Assembly: GCF_019320115.1 (NCBI RefSeq)
Contig: NC_089581.1
Location: 72,838,101 to 72,902,100 of the forward strand
DNA from: Miscanthus floridulus
Lineage: Eukaryota; Streptophyta; Magnoliopsida; Poales; Poaceae
Reading direction: 5' to 3'
DNA: 64,000 bases
Below, piece after piece: positions 12,584 through 23,732 of the stretch. Within the stretch, counting starts at the first letter, position 1; the number at the start of each line of letters is the position of its first letter. The position numbers and the translations under genes were made by a program. Under the pieces are notes generated by a model, which saw only the letters and a list, made by a program, of their open reading frames with translations, made no database searches and was not told the origin of the DNA.

Positions 12584-15500
12584 CTATGTATGCTGTAAGG
12601 CAAGGTGGACAGGAAGCAACCTTCTGGTAGACACAAGGTCTTGAGTGCTTCCTCGGCGTATGAAAGGTGAAAAGGTACTGGTTGCGCTGGCTTGAGCACT
12701 GCTGCTTCTTGTGGATATTCTCTTGGCCGAGCGAAGTGGCCAAGCCAAGACCCTTGCTTGACTCGGCAGGGTCTGCAGTAGATCCGAATATCGGATACTG
12801 ATTGTAACCTTGCTGCTTATAAGTGGCAAACAGATCAATCTCTACAAAATGTGCAACATGCCACTTACGCATATAGCAACTTATAATCAGTATGCAATAA
12901 ACATGCATGCTGCAAGATAACAAAAAATAAATAAATGGCTGCACTAGGTGTACATATTCGACGAGTGAGTGTACAAGCAACATAACAGAACTTATTGATG
13001 CAGATCCTAGCATTAGCAGTAATTAAATATTATCCTTACCACTCAAAATCCTCCAATACAAACTCTATCATATTGTAAGGAAGACTATGGAACAGCTCGC
13101 CAATTTGGTTCCCGTAGAGCTCCTTGATAAGACGAACCTTGAACATGAAATAGAAATTAGCAATCTACTGTCAAAGGCTGTATGGCCCATCTGTCTCCAG
13201 CTTCCACACTTGACGCTAGCTACAATCTTTACAGCTATAAATGCCTCAACAGTTGATTGGCCAAATGGTAGAAGCTAGAAGGCAATGTCATGGCGCATAT
13301 TCTCATATCAATTATTTTCTAATACTCAGGGTTTCAATATCAGACATGGAGCAGAACCAAAGTCAACCAGTAGCACAGATTGGTCAGTTTCTAGATGAGG
13401 TCATATATGAGCAAAATTTAAGACATGTCATAAAGTTACTAAATGCACATATATGCAAAACAGAAACAGCAAAAAAGAAAAAAAAAGTCCTAATATACAT
13501 AAAATGCTCCCAACTATGGAGAAAAGAGATATCATATTGTAACTCCTTTTCTGAAAATGATAACTGCAATGTGCACAGCTCCTGCCATGCGCTGCTCTGG
13601 CTGACTGAGAGTTTGCAGCAAGACATTAGACTAGAGGGTTCAACTTAGGCAAAGACAAATGAACAAGAAGTGCTAGAACTAGAGTTGTCTCAAGCATTTT
13701 AGATTGGGATGAATACACCTAACTAGAGATCTTTGCAACAAAAAGTTAATTGATCATCTGTGATGACATCTTTGATGGTTTGGTTTCGTGATTATAAACC
13801 TTTTCACTTGTTACAATTTACAAACCTAACTTCTGAAAATAACAATATGAAACATCATGGCTATGTTTGACTATATAATTAGTAAAAGCCACTATTGACC
13901 ATCTTCTAAATGATAAATTGGAGGAATATACAGAAACATATTAAATCTTCAAACTCAGTTGAGCAACATGGAGACCATCAGATCAGATTCATTATGTCTC
14001 ACCTAAACTAGACCAATGTTTAAAAACAAGATAACTGCAAGTCAAGTACTGTAGCAGAGGTGAACAATAATTATGTTAAACTAATTTCTAGCATTACATA
14101 ATAGAAGATAAGGTAATTTGAATTATAAAAAACACAGATAAAGTGTGTAGTGACTCCTACTAGCTGATACTGACCTGCTCTCTCCTGTCAATATAAGCCT
14201 GTAAAATTTCTTCAAGATGATCAATGAATTTCTACAAGGAAAAACAACTATGTTAGCATATGGAACTTTGTATTTAATTCATATGGTAATAGCAGAGCTG
14301 TGCGAAAACTTACAATGGAATTAGATGACAAGAGATCACTTTCTAATTCACGTATGGGCAGAAAGAAAGGTAAGGTGTGTTCAACCACAATCATCTTTTC
14401 CAGGAATGACTTGCTTTCCAAAACACAATGAAAAATTTCACAAGGCTCTCCTGCAAAATAGAATGACTGTGTTTATATACTACAGAAAATCACGTGTTTA
14501 GAGATTTGGGCGTATCATATCATGTCTTTTCATCCTTTTAAAGCTAAACTACCGCACTTAGCTTGTATTATCAATTATTATTCACAATACTATAGGTCTG
14601 CATAGTGCAAAAGATTATGTTATTGTTTATAGTAAACTATTTGTATGGGGTTTCCAAACTGCTATGTACAACAGGAATAAAGTTTTCAAATAGGAGAAAA
14701 ACCAAATATTTGTCTGAAAATGCAATAAAAAAAAAGTTATAGGTAATCACCAGCAAAGAATGTCTCATACTGTATGCCAATCCTCGCTCCATCCAAGCAA
14801 TAGATAACCTATTAAAGAGAAGATATTTACTTTAATTGACAGATTAAGAAAAACTAAATCTAGCATGGATAGTCTTTACCAATGACAAGACTCATTCTGG
14901 AAAACAATAATAGCATGATGGTGCCCCAAAACAATGCATTTATGATAATTCATAAGGGCATCATAACCATATTTGAGGTGGAGTAAGGAAGCTGAAAGTT
15001 CCACAAGTTCTAGATACAAAAACAAAATTTCAGCTCATGAATCACCACTTTCCACACCAGCCAACACAAGCACTGGTTACTGGTTAGTATATATACTATA
15101 TTGTGATGACAAGGAATCATATGATATGCCACTACAACCCAATCCCAACTAATCCACATATCAGTCAACACCAAAGTCAAAAGGAACAATTAGTGCAAGA
15201 GGAAATAAAGGTTAACCAGGCAAATCAACAAGGAGAAAAAAAATCCTACCAAAGCAGCACCAACCTCAGCATACATGCTAACCAGATACAAAACTATATT
15301 AGAAAAGGCAATGATCTGGGGAGCAAATGCTACCTTATTTCTAATCCTATATGTAGTCCTTGATTGAAATGGAAGATCTGCTGGAACATTTACTTGATTG
15401 GCCATGGCCTTCCTATCAGCCTCCATATGGACCTGGTCTACGAAACAGAGCAAACTTAACAAAAACTCATAAATCACAGAACAAATAGTCTGTCTCATGT

Positions 15501-18500
15501 AACAAGAAAATTAAGGGTGCTGAACACACATTAAATACCTTCTCACGGATGGTTGCCAGTAAACCATCATTCCACTCATCATCATCTATTGAAATCTCTA
15601 CAGAATGCCAAAAGAATGTGTCGACAATTCTCCAAGAGAACAATATGATTCACAGCACAACAATTTTGTGATGCTGGCATTAGAACGTTAAATGCTACAT
15701 ATAGTCAAAACCAAGTACAAGATTATTCCACCTCTTCAGAGATTACAAGACACTTCAAGAAACAAACGACATATATTATCGACTTCTCCTACTGAGCTAC
15801 CTTTTGGTAGTAATATCTTTTGATACATTGAATCTGTGTAGAGGTCATTCCACCAGAGCTCAGACTAAACTGAAACCTGCGACAAACATGACAAATATAC
15901 CCTGGCCCTGTCCACCATAATGTGTTGCTAACACTTCCTTACACCCAGAAACACAGCTACACCTAACCAACAAAATTATGTTCAGAATTAACTTGAAGAG
16001 TTGTAACACTTGCTTGCAATGTTATATTCAGGCACTACTTCAAATACCTTTTAGCTTTATGAATGGATGGAAAACACAATTTTGTATTCCTACATAGAGA
16101 ATATATGTTATAGTTCTTGATCTCTGTAGTCTGTACCTGTGATCTACAGATCAAATCTGGCTAACTGAAGGATCCAAACCATCTAAAGAAAGTTATCAAT
16201 TGGAGTACATTGACACAGTTTGTTCAACAGATCATGCTTTCCATTTATAACAGAAAGATGATTCTGTTCATCCAACAGCCTGCACCACTTCAGTTGTAGT
16301 AAACAACTCTCAAATAGTTAATTCAGAACAGTGGCAACGTGCCTCCCAAACCCAGAAACATTCAAAATGATATCATATGTAGTGCACAGTAAAAAAAAAA
16401 TTCTATCAGTCTGTCCTGTTGACTGATAAAAGTTAAAAACTGATCAGCACCAAAGGGATGTACTGTCAGAACTTAATTAGCCAAACAAGAAAAGACTTAA
16501 GATTCAATTGCAGTGTCAGCACATGAGAGTTCAAACTTGAAACACATGCCGGTGGTTATAACTAAACAGATATTCAACACACGATTGACAGATGTCTTTC
16601 CCCAAACTGTCCAGGATTTGTGTAGGTTAGCAGGTAATTCATCTATTTAACACTTACTCTCAGAACTAAATTAACCAATTTGTTTTGGAAACAATACGAA
16701 GCATAGTTAATAGCTTGGTCTTGCCATAAGTTCGAGGAGACCATTAAATATGCAGAAGAGTATTATTACTAGTTCACCCATGCCCTACATCCATATCTCT
16801 GTGCATATATATAAATAATAACATATATGAATTGACAAGCTTACTTATATAACTAGGTAACAAAGATCCATTCCAATGTATACCTTCGGTTTGAGCAGCA
16901 CGTGCAGCCTCAAATTCTTTCTGTAGGCGCTCAAAAATCAGCTTATCAGAATCCCTAAAGTAAAAAAAAAAAAACTTATGAAGTAGAATAGTAGTTTTAC
17001 AAAGCATGAAATTGCTCAGAGAATGAGCAGTGAGTATAAAAACAAGCAGCAAAGGAAACAAGATGAAGGAAAAAATATATCCAGTAAAAACTACCCACAG
17101 CCAACTTTCAGAAGATTGTCCAGAATATTGCTAGATGTACATTAATATAAATATCCTCCAAACGTCAGAGTTTAGAGGGTATGCGTTTTGAGTTAAGAGT
17201 AGCGCACACTAGTACTCGTCTGACAGGACAAAGAATTTAGACTCTATTCTAGTAGTAGAAGCAAAGAATCTATATGGATTAAAGAAATATAGCTCAACCG
17301 AAACTTTTTCTCAAAACACCTGCCACGTGACATGTTCAAATATCAAACAGGAAGTAGTGGGAGCTTTCTGCAGAAAATCACATTCCTTGGGCTAAATGCC
17401 AATAATGTTAGAAGCATTAACCAAGGAAAAACAATTACCAACATACAATAGCATTAGCATAGCAGCATTATAAATCAAACCAGGCTTATTTATATAACAT
17501 AACTACAGTAGTGTTCTTTTTTATACGAAGATTTTGGATCACGAACTTCTTGAAATGAGCCAATAACACACTTCAGTACAGAAGACAACCCTATAATCCG
17601 AAGAAAGATGCCAAATCCATTTACATAAATTTAATACAGATGGTTCTACCAACCACTATAATTCATTTTTTATTACTTTTCCTGTTTCAATTGAGCACCA
17701 TCGCAAGAGGTACAGCAGTTAGGAACAGATATAGAAAAATACAGTTGGATTCAGGTTTGCATTGACTGTTAACAGTGAAGGAACAAAGGCATAGATGAAA
17801 TGGGAACAGAAGAGCTTAACAAGTAGCTCACAGTTTGCAAATTAGTTCTCAATTTGAAGAGTAACAAGAATTCCACTATCGTAAATTGTTACATGCCAAA
17901 GTACCTAAACAATAATTATCTTAAACAGTGAGCTGGTCTGCATCCATGGGAAGCTTTTGCAAAGTTAAAGGAGTACCGTGAAAGGCGCTCTTTCAGATCT
18001 TCATGCCTTTTGAGGATGTTTGACACTGCAAAACAAAATGATAAAAAAAATGAGTTAAGGCAGCACCTTTTGCATGATTTATGGCATTCCTATAGAATTA
18101 TTAAGCATGTGAGGGGTAGAAAGTCCCCTTCATCACGACACAAAATAACGTTCGTTGGGGACAGGAAAAAAAAGTTCTTACGCCTTGCGCGTGTGGCCTC
18201 AAGTTTTGCATCGTCATCCCTTGCATAAGTCTGCGGTAAATAGAAGGATAGGTGGAAAACCTCTTAAAATCTCACAGAACATATTGAAAGAGTACTACAA
18301 AGAAACAGACAGGTAAATGATAACATACAAACAATCCTCAGATTGCCACATCAATTGAGTTCTAACAGAGGAATGAAAAATAAATAATTTAACACTGATA
18401 TACATTCATATCTGTGCATGAAGTACACATACATTTCTGTACTGACTGTACAAGAACTAATAAAGTCAATTTAGTTGCACTTCAAAGCACAAATTGATTT

Positions 18501-18874
18501 CCATAGCAATAGGTGTTAGTTAAACACCAGGAACTGCAGGCTGTTGCTGACATTGGCAAATCAGCAAAATTGAGTCCGGCACTCTAGCTCACAATAAGGA
18601 AGACCGCACTATAGTCAGACTCATGGTTTTTCTATGGTAAAAAGGCATCCTAAAAGTCCAATATAGAGCCTGAGTGGTCGAAAAGAAAATGCAAAACTAA
18701 AATACAACCATCGTATGGTTCACAATGAATGTAGGTACAGACTGTTCTTGCTCAACTCATCACGAAAACTACAGTATCTATCTGACGAACTCACGGCAAA
18801 GATAATGCGATTTCATTAAAAAAAATCTGGGCCGTTCAAATTTAGGTGGTCGACCTCACCTCCGTGGGCGCCAT
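12584..18874 (-). CDS. CENPO: centromere protein O (CENP-O / Mcm21-like)
   Basis: CENP-O is a subunit of the inner-kinetochore (CCAN) COMA/CENP-OPQUR complex. Eleven coding exons with GT-AG borders: 18874-18860, 18230-18182, 18025-17977, 16954-16884, 15597-15539, 15432-15334, 14808-14751, 14450-14314, 14231-14175, 13137-13040 and 12839-12584. Phases agree through exon 10. The N-terminal half is a charged coiled coil (exons 2-4, e.g. LIFERLQKEFEAARAAQ). Exons 7-9 hold the diagnostic CENP-O region (VIYCLDGARIGIQYETFFA, then GEPCEIFHCVLESKSF and PFFLPIRELE). Expected protein is about 315 residues, normal for plants. The first ATG follows an in-frame TAG 81-83 nt upstream. One problem is the last junction: the strong donor at 13040/13039 joined to the exon 11 acceptor makes a TGA. 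A weaker donor (GA/gtggta, 3 nt upstream) would keep the frame into the SSKVTISIRYSDLL segment. Confidence 0.8.
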
Positions 18875-19195
18875 GATGAATCTGAGCGCCCGCAGCTGGG
18901 CGACAAGTTGCCCCTGCAGTAGGGGCCCCGAGACGGTATCTCCCTGCGACAGCGGCTAGGAGACAGCGTCTTCCCTTCGGCTGCTGCCCTGCGACGGCGG
19001 CCCGGCGTCCACGGCCCCGGCGACCTGCGACGGATGCGCAGCGACTTCCGGTGAGGGAGGAGGGGTGACTAGGCGGTTTTGATGCGACCCGATTCGCCGT
19101 TCCGGTCCGACGAGCCGGCTCCGCCGGCGCTTCCCTAGGGTTTTGCAGGAACGAGAGCGTGCGGCGCGAGCGCGATAGGGGCAGAGGGGTGGCAT
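18875..19195 (-). other. CENP-O leader with an upstream ORF
   Basis: Minus-strand GC-rich sequence with a 79-codon ORF (19195-18956) ending in TAG. The frame downstream of that TAG is open and in phase with the CENP-O ATG at 18874. It could be a 5'-UTR upstream ORF, or an original N-terminal extension cut off by the stop. The peptide is Arg/Ser/Pro-rich with no domain I recognise. Confidence 0.45.
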
Positions 19196-19586
19196 TTGCG
19201 TGTAATTTTCAACTGCGGGTGTGGGTAGTTTTGTTTGGTTTCCATTTCACAAGTCTACACGGAGTACTCCCCCGTCTCGGATGACGTTATGAAATAAGTG
19301 TGATCAAACTTTTCTAACTATAACTAAATTTATAAATAATACGTATAATATTTATATCTCTAAATAAATTTAATATGACAGTATATTTAATGACTTATCA
19401 ATGATATTAATTATATATTATAATTATTAATATTCTTTTATAAATAATTGGTTAAAATTAGAAAAGACTGACTCGTCGGTAAGCGAGAATCACTTAGGAC
19501 GTGGGTTCGGCCGCCGTTTTGACTCTGCCCCCACTTCCTGACCCCGCCTGGCCCTTGCCTGACGAGTGACGACTGACGACACCCCA
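19196..19586. promoter_or_regulatory. shared (divergent) promoter region of CENP-O and the S40 gene
   Basis: About 390 bp lie between the head-to-head genes. Most of it (about 19264-19480) is an AT-rich element starting 'tactcccccgtctcgg', like the end of Stowaway MITEs, with the typical 'aactaaatttataaataatacgtataatatttat' kind of interior. So a transposon probably supplies much of the spacer. No clear TATA box can be assigned to either gene with confidence. Confidence 0.45.
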
Positions 19587-20336
19587 ATGGACTCTCCCGG
19601 CCGGCCCCGCCGCTCTCCGCCCGCCGACCGTTTCATCGGCCTCTTCTCCTCCCCGTCCCACTCGCTCCCCGCTTCCTCGCCCTCCGCCGGGGACGAGCTC
19701 CTCGAGGGCGACCTCCTCTTCCCCGCGCCGCCCTCCTCCTCCTCGGACCCGCCGCCCGACGCCTCCAAGAATCCGGGCCGCGTCCAGGGCGGCCACCTCG
19801 GCCTTCTCGCCGCGCTCCACGAAGGCGACAGGAAGGTACGTGGGCGCGGCGGAGCTGCTGCTGCTGTGGCCGCGTCCACGGCCACGGCTGGAACCTCCGG
19901 GACGCTGCTCCGCCGCAAGGCGACCATCGCAGCGGCCGCAGCCGCGGCGTCATCTTCCTCAGTTACGTCCCCTACGTCCGCCTCGCTTGCCATCCCGGTG
20001 GCACCGAGGCCAAGGGACCCTGAGCTGCCGCCAGCGGCGCCGTACCACCAGTCGGCTCCCGTCCTGGTTCCCGTCCCTCCCCCCTGGAGTCGCGAGCGCA
20101 AATGGGACAAACTCGCCGGCGGTCCTGGCGACGGGGACGATGACGATGAGGAGCTCTTTCATGGGGACGCCGCCATGCTACCCCCGCACGAGATGGTGGC
20201 GCGCGCGTCCGCGGGCGACGGCTACGGTTCGCCAGGGAAACCGTCCTCGATGCTGGAGGGCGTCGGCCGCACGCTCAAGGGACGCGACCTCCGCCGCGTG
20301 CGCGAACGCCGTGCTCCGGCAGACTGGCTTTCTTGA
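19587..20336 (+). CDS. S40-family senescence regulator (DUF584), C-terminus frameshifted
   Basis: Single-exon gene. ATG 19587 begins MDSPGRPRRSP and is followed by DRFIGLFSSPSHS, typical of the N-terminus of large S40-like proteins. A GTG 21 nt upstream is not a plausible start. The middle is low-complexity Ala/Pro/Ser. The C-terminal S40 signature is present: MLPPHEMVARAS (about 20176-20210) and VGRTLKGRDLRRVR (about 20260-20303). The family normally ends ...RVRNAVLxxTGF(L/E)D. Here those residues are encoded in another frame (20304-20340), because one extra G lies at about 20303-20304. The frame as read ends ERRAPADWLS at 20336, giving 249 codons. S40 proteins are nuclear and linked to leaf senescence and stress; that role is from the family. 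The gene may be a fresh null allele, or the extra base may be a sequence error. Confidence 0.8.
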   Translation: MDSPGRPRRSPPADRFIGLFSSPSHSLPASSPSAGDELLEGDLLFPAPPSSSSDPPPDASKNPGRVQGGHLGLLAALHEGDRKVRGRGGAAAAVAASTATAGTSGTLLRRKATIAAAAAAASSSSVTSPTSASLAIPVAPRPRDPELPPAAPYHQSAPVLVPVPPPWSRERKWDKLAGGPGDGDDDDEELFHGDAAMLPPHEMVARASAGDGYGSPGKPSSMLEGVGRTLKGRDLRRVRERRAPADWLS

Positions 20337-20394
20337 CTGAATCCAGCAAAGGTGGTAATATGTTTTGTCCTGCATGATCTAGTAGGAAAGGTGG

Positions 20395-20590
20395 TCCAAA
20401 CTGTTAGCAATTTTCGTGTTCTTGGAGATGCACCACTTGCCGTGACTTAATAATCGATTAGTAGTGAGGATTAGTGTTTGGTGTCAGGGAGCTCTCTTTC
20501 TGCAGCTAAGGAGAGAGAACAAAGCTTGAGAGGATGTTTGGTGATTTTTGTCAGTCCAAATGTCCAAGCCAATGCATTGTTTGCTGCATC
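20395..20590 (+). repeat. direct repeat copy 1 (S40 downstream region)
   Basis: Shares a series of blocks in order with 21495-21665: 'tttcgtgttctt', 'gaggattagtgtttgg', 'gaggatgtttggtgatttttgt' and 'atgcattgtttgct'. Probably an old tandem duplication of the gene's 3' flank. Repeats of the same phrase near 21147 and 21263 ('atggacaatagccaaatggttt') show further local duplication. Confidence 0.75.
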
Positions 20591-20871
20591 AGAATTTTGC
20601 TTTATGAAATCTTGAGTTCAAATAAACTTGAGGATTTTGGTACTCTGCTACTTTTTTTTTGTTCAATTCTGCTCTAAGGTTGGAAGAGACGAGTGGAAAC
20701 TATACCTATATATTTTTGGTTTTACGGGTGGTTGTTTTTTCTCATTGAGGATTGAAATTGGGGGATGCTGAAGATGCTCTAATTTCTTATTGCTCCTGTT
20801 CATGTATAAGCTCTGATGGTCGATAGTCATTGTCTTTTTTCAATATAAATTAATCTCATCAACTATATGAT

Positions 20872-21030
20872 ACTTCCTCCATTCTAGAATGTAAAGCCAT
20901 TTTAGTTGTCTTAAGTCAAACCTCTCTAATTCGACCAAGTTTATAGGGGAAAAAATAGCATCTACTGACTCCCTCTGATTCTTAGGACAACTAAAACAAC
21001 CTACAGTCCTACATTTTGGGTTAGAGCGAA
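20872..21030. repeat. degraded Stowaway-like MITE
   Basis: Starts 'tacttcctccattctagaatgtaaagcc' and ends with a diverged inverted copy ('ctacattttgggttagag'), the pattern of Stowaway TIRs (CTCCCTCCGT type). The interior is shortened. Confidence 0.55.
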
Positions 21031-21494
21031 TAGAAGCCAATAATGATTATTGGATCTTTCATCAAAAAGGAAAAAAAAAAGTATTGTAATATTTGACTCT
21101 TAGCACACTTCCATGGTCTGAACTGCCCATAGTGATGTTCAAAAGATGGACAATAGCCAAATGGTTTCAGATATTCATGTGAAGTGATTTCAGTTTTGAA
21201 CTAGGAATGAGAATCACCTGAACAGGTGTTTCACAATGGTTCTAGTTCATTTCAAGGAGAATATGGACAATAGCCAAATGGTTTCCTAGATTCTTGTCAA
21301 GTGATTTCATTTCAGCAGAGAAATGTTTGTAGAGAGAATATGGATCTAAAACGTTTTTTAGGAGAATTTGGATCCTTACCAAATGCACCCATAAGTTTTT
21401 TTCATACATCTACATGATCTCAGTTGAAACAAGGGCAGGTAAAATGCTTGTGTACAAGGACAGGTGAAACAAGAAACTTGTTGTTAGCTTGTGG

Positions 21495-21665
21495 CCCAAA
21501 CTGTTTGCAGTTTTCGTGTTCTTAGATCATCTCTTGTCATAACTTGAATAAGCGATGAGTAATGAGGATTAGTGTTTGGGGTTAACGGCGGAGGGAGCAA
21601 AACTTTAAGAGGATGTTTGGTGATTTTTGTGGTTCCAAATGTCCAAACCAATGCATTGTTTGCTC
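21495..21665 (+). repeat. direct repeat copy 2
   Basis: Diverged second copy of the block at 20395-20590, about 1.1 kb downstream. Confidence 0.75.
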
Positions 21666-22054
21666 ACATTTCCAATACGTCTGAAATTGGCACGATGCAC
21701 TAAACGGCCAATATCTGCATCATTGGCCGGAGTTGATATATATAAGCTACGTTAAGAATACCAGGGTGAACATAAGGATCAAACACATATAGTAGAGAAC
21801 AAAACATGAGAAGCAATAAAGTAAGTACCGTGGCAACGCAGGAGGCAGATTTAAGAATCTCTTATTATCAAACCAGGGAGGTTTGACCGATGCTCAGGCC
21901 ATCCACGTCACCCCGCATATTTCCAGCCGTCCGATCCTCCATCGTGTGGCCAAGATTGCTTGTAGCGGCTTTCGTTCGAATCAACTTCATACAGATCCTC
22001 GTCGCTTTGCGTTGCTTTTGCCAGCTTCTATTGCGTCTGCTCCGAATCCGGTCG

Positions 22055-23620
22055 ACCAAATATAAACAGCAGCTTCTGCTTCTCCTTCTGGATTCTTCTG
22101 AAAATATCTCGCCTCCTCTTCCTCTCCCGAGCTCGACGCCTCTCCTCCTGGTCGCGGAACGCCGCCTCCGCCCCCGCCTTCCCTGCCTTCCTCTCTCCCT
22201 CTCTGTCTCCCTCTCTCCCGACGTGGCGCCGTGTGGCCGCGGGCCTCGGTGCAGTCGCTTCACCGGGTCAGGCGCGGGCGGCGCCACGTCGGCCTCGGGT
22301 TGCGCTGGACCTCCGCATGTCGGCCCTGGCGGCCGCCGTCCTCGGCCACAAAGCGGCGCGTGCGTGCCCCGCCGTTGGCCGCCGGCCCGGGTGCCCCCCC
22401 GACGTGGCCTCCTTCCACAGCTCCGCGTCTGCTCCTCTGCTCCATGAAACCCTAGGTGCTTGCGCTCGACGACCCCGGCTACGCATCGCCTCTTCCTCTC
22501 CGCCAGTGGCGAAGGTGGCTCGACTTGGCGGCAGATCGGCGGTGCCTCACCCCTCCACCCGTGGTTCCGCGGCGACGGAGGTGGGTCATCCCCTCCTCGC
22601 CTCTCTCCTGCTCCACAGAAGCCCAGACACCAGGTATGGATGGCTATGGCCATTTCCCCTACTCTATTTGTGCTTCAGCTGCAGTGTCCATTTTCCTAGA
22701 TTTAGAGATTGATTTATTCGGATTTGCTACCGGAGATGGATGAGGGATTAGAGCCAAGTGTTTAGTTTGCTTTCTTTCTTAGCTTCGTTTAGCGGCACAT
22801 GGCTTCCTGTTGTTACCGGTGATGAACTATGTACATTGTTACTGCTGAGACTTCATCGTGCTGTGACTTTGGGAGTTTTACCTTTTAGTGATGTTTCCAT
22901 ATTGTTATCTACCTATCTAAGTGCCTTCACTCAGAGATTTGAATTTCATCTGTATTTTGTTCCATATTTTGCTATGTTTTTCTACCATGTTTTCCTTTTG
23001 TAAATGCAGGGTTTGGTAGAAGAGTAAAATACCTCGATGTTGTAGATCATGTGCAGCTGACATACTACATATCTGGAATTTCTTCAGGTGAATTATTTGA
23101 GAGCATGAAAATCTGATTCTATAGTTTTAAAGACATGACAAGTAACAAGGAAAATGGCCTATTCATACTTCTTTTGTTGGTTTTCTGTTACCGTGACCAA
23201 AACATTCTGCAGGTGAATAGCCTGTTCAAATTAGTTATGAGCATCCTGCATTGCCAAGGCACTGGATTGTTCAAGGGCAGCACCACAATGCAGAGGCACG
23301 GACTCGCGCTGAGGGGATGTCATGGCGTCAAGTTCAGCACCAGCGACTAAAGGTCGTGTTTTCTTTACCAGCTATACATTTTGGTTTGCTTCATCATGTT
23401 ATTTAGGGGAACATGACATATCATTATCTGCAATTGCCTTGGGTACAAAAGCTTTGTCTAATTATTTGCAAGGATCAGAAGGAGCTGCTCCTTTTATTAG
23501 CTAGATTTGTAAAAACAATACCTGTTGCAGGGCAGATGCGAACAATATTGGAGATCGGTGTGGTGGATGGATGGTTGCATGCCATGAAAAAAGGTTGACC
23601 AACCACTCTTGGTAAGAATA
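22055..23620 (+). other. exon-like blocks of unknown origin inside the Helitron
   Basis: A TATA-like 'caaatataaacagc' at about 22058-22072 precedes a CT- and GC-rich leader (about 22090-22640) ending in a donor-like CACCAG/gtatgg. Further blocks bounded by acceptor and donor sites lie at about 23010-23089, 23214-23351 and 23531-23611. No block gives a protein I recognise. The longest plus-strand ORF (22233-22712) is Ala/Pro/Arg-rich and uncertain. They may be captured 5'-UTR or coding exons of several genes and could be transcribed, but this is inference. Confidence 0.4.
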
Positions 23621-23732
23621 AACTTATCTTTCCAGTCTAATTGTTTTTTTACCTCAAAGTTTTATTGTGTACTCTGATTCACACAATCTTTTTCTACTAT
23701 TAGTCAGTTTGATCGATTTAAAGGATCCATTT

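Noticed and set aside
21868..22653. 261-codon minus-strand ORF, Arg/Gly-rich
   Set aside because: Lies antisense to a GC-rich leader-like region, has no recognisable domain and a composition expected from GC-rich sequence read backwards.
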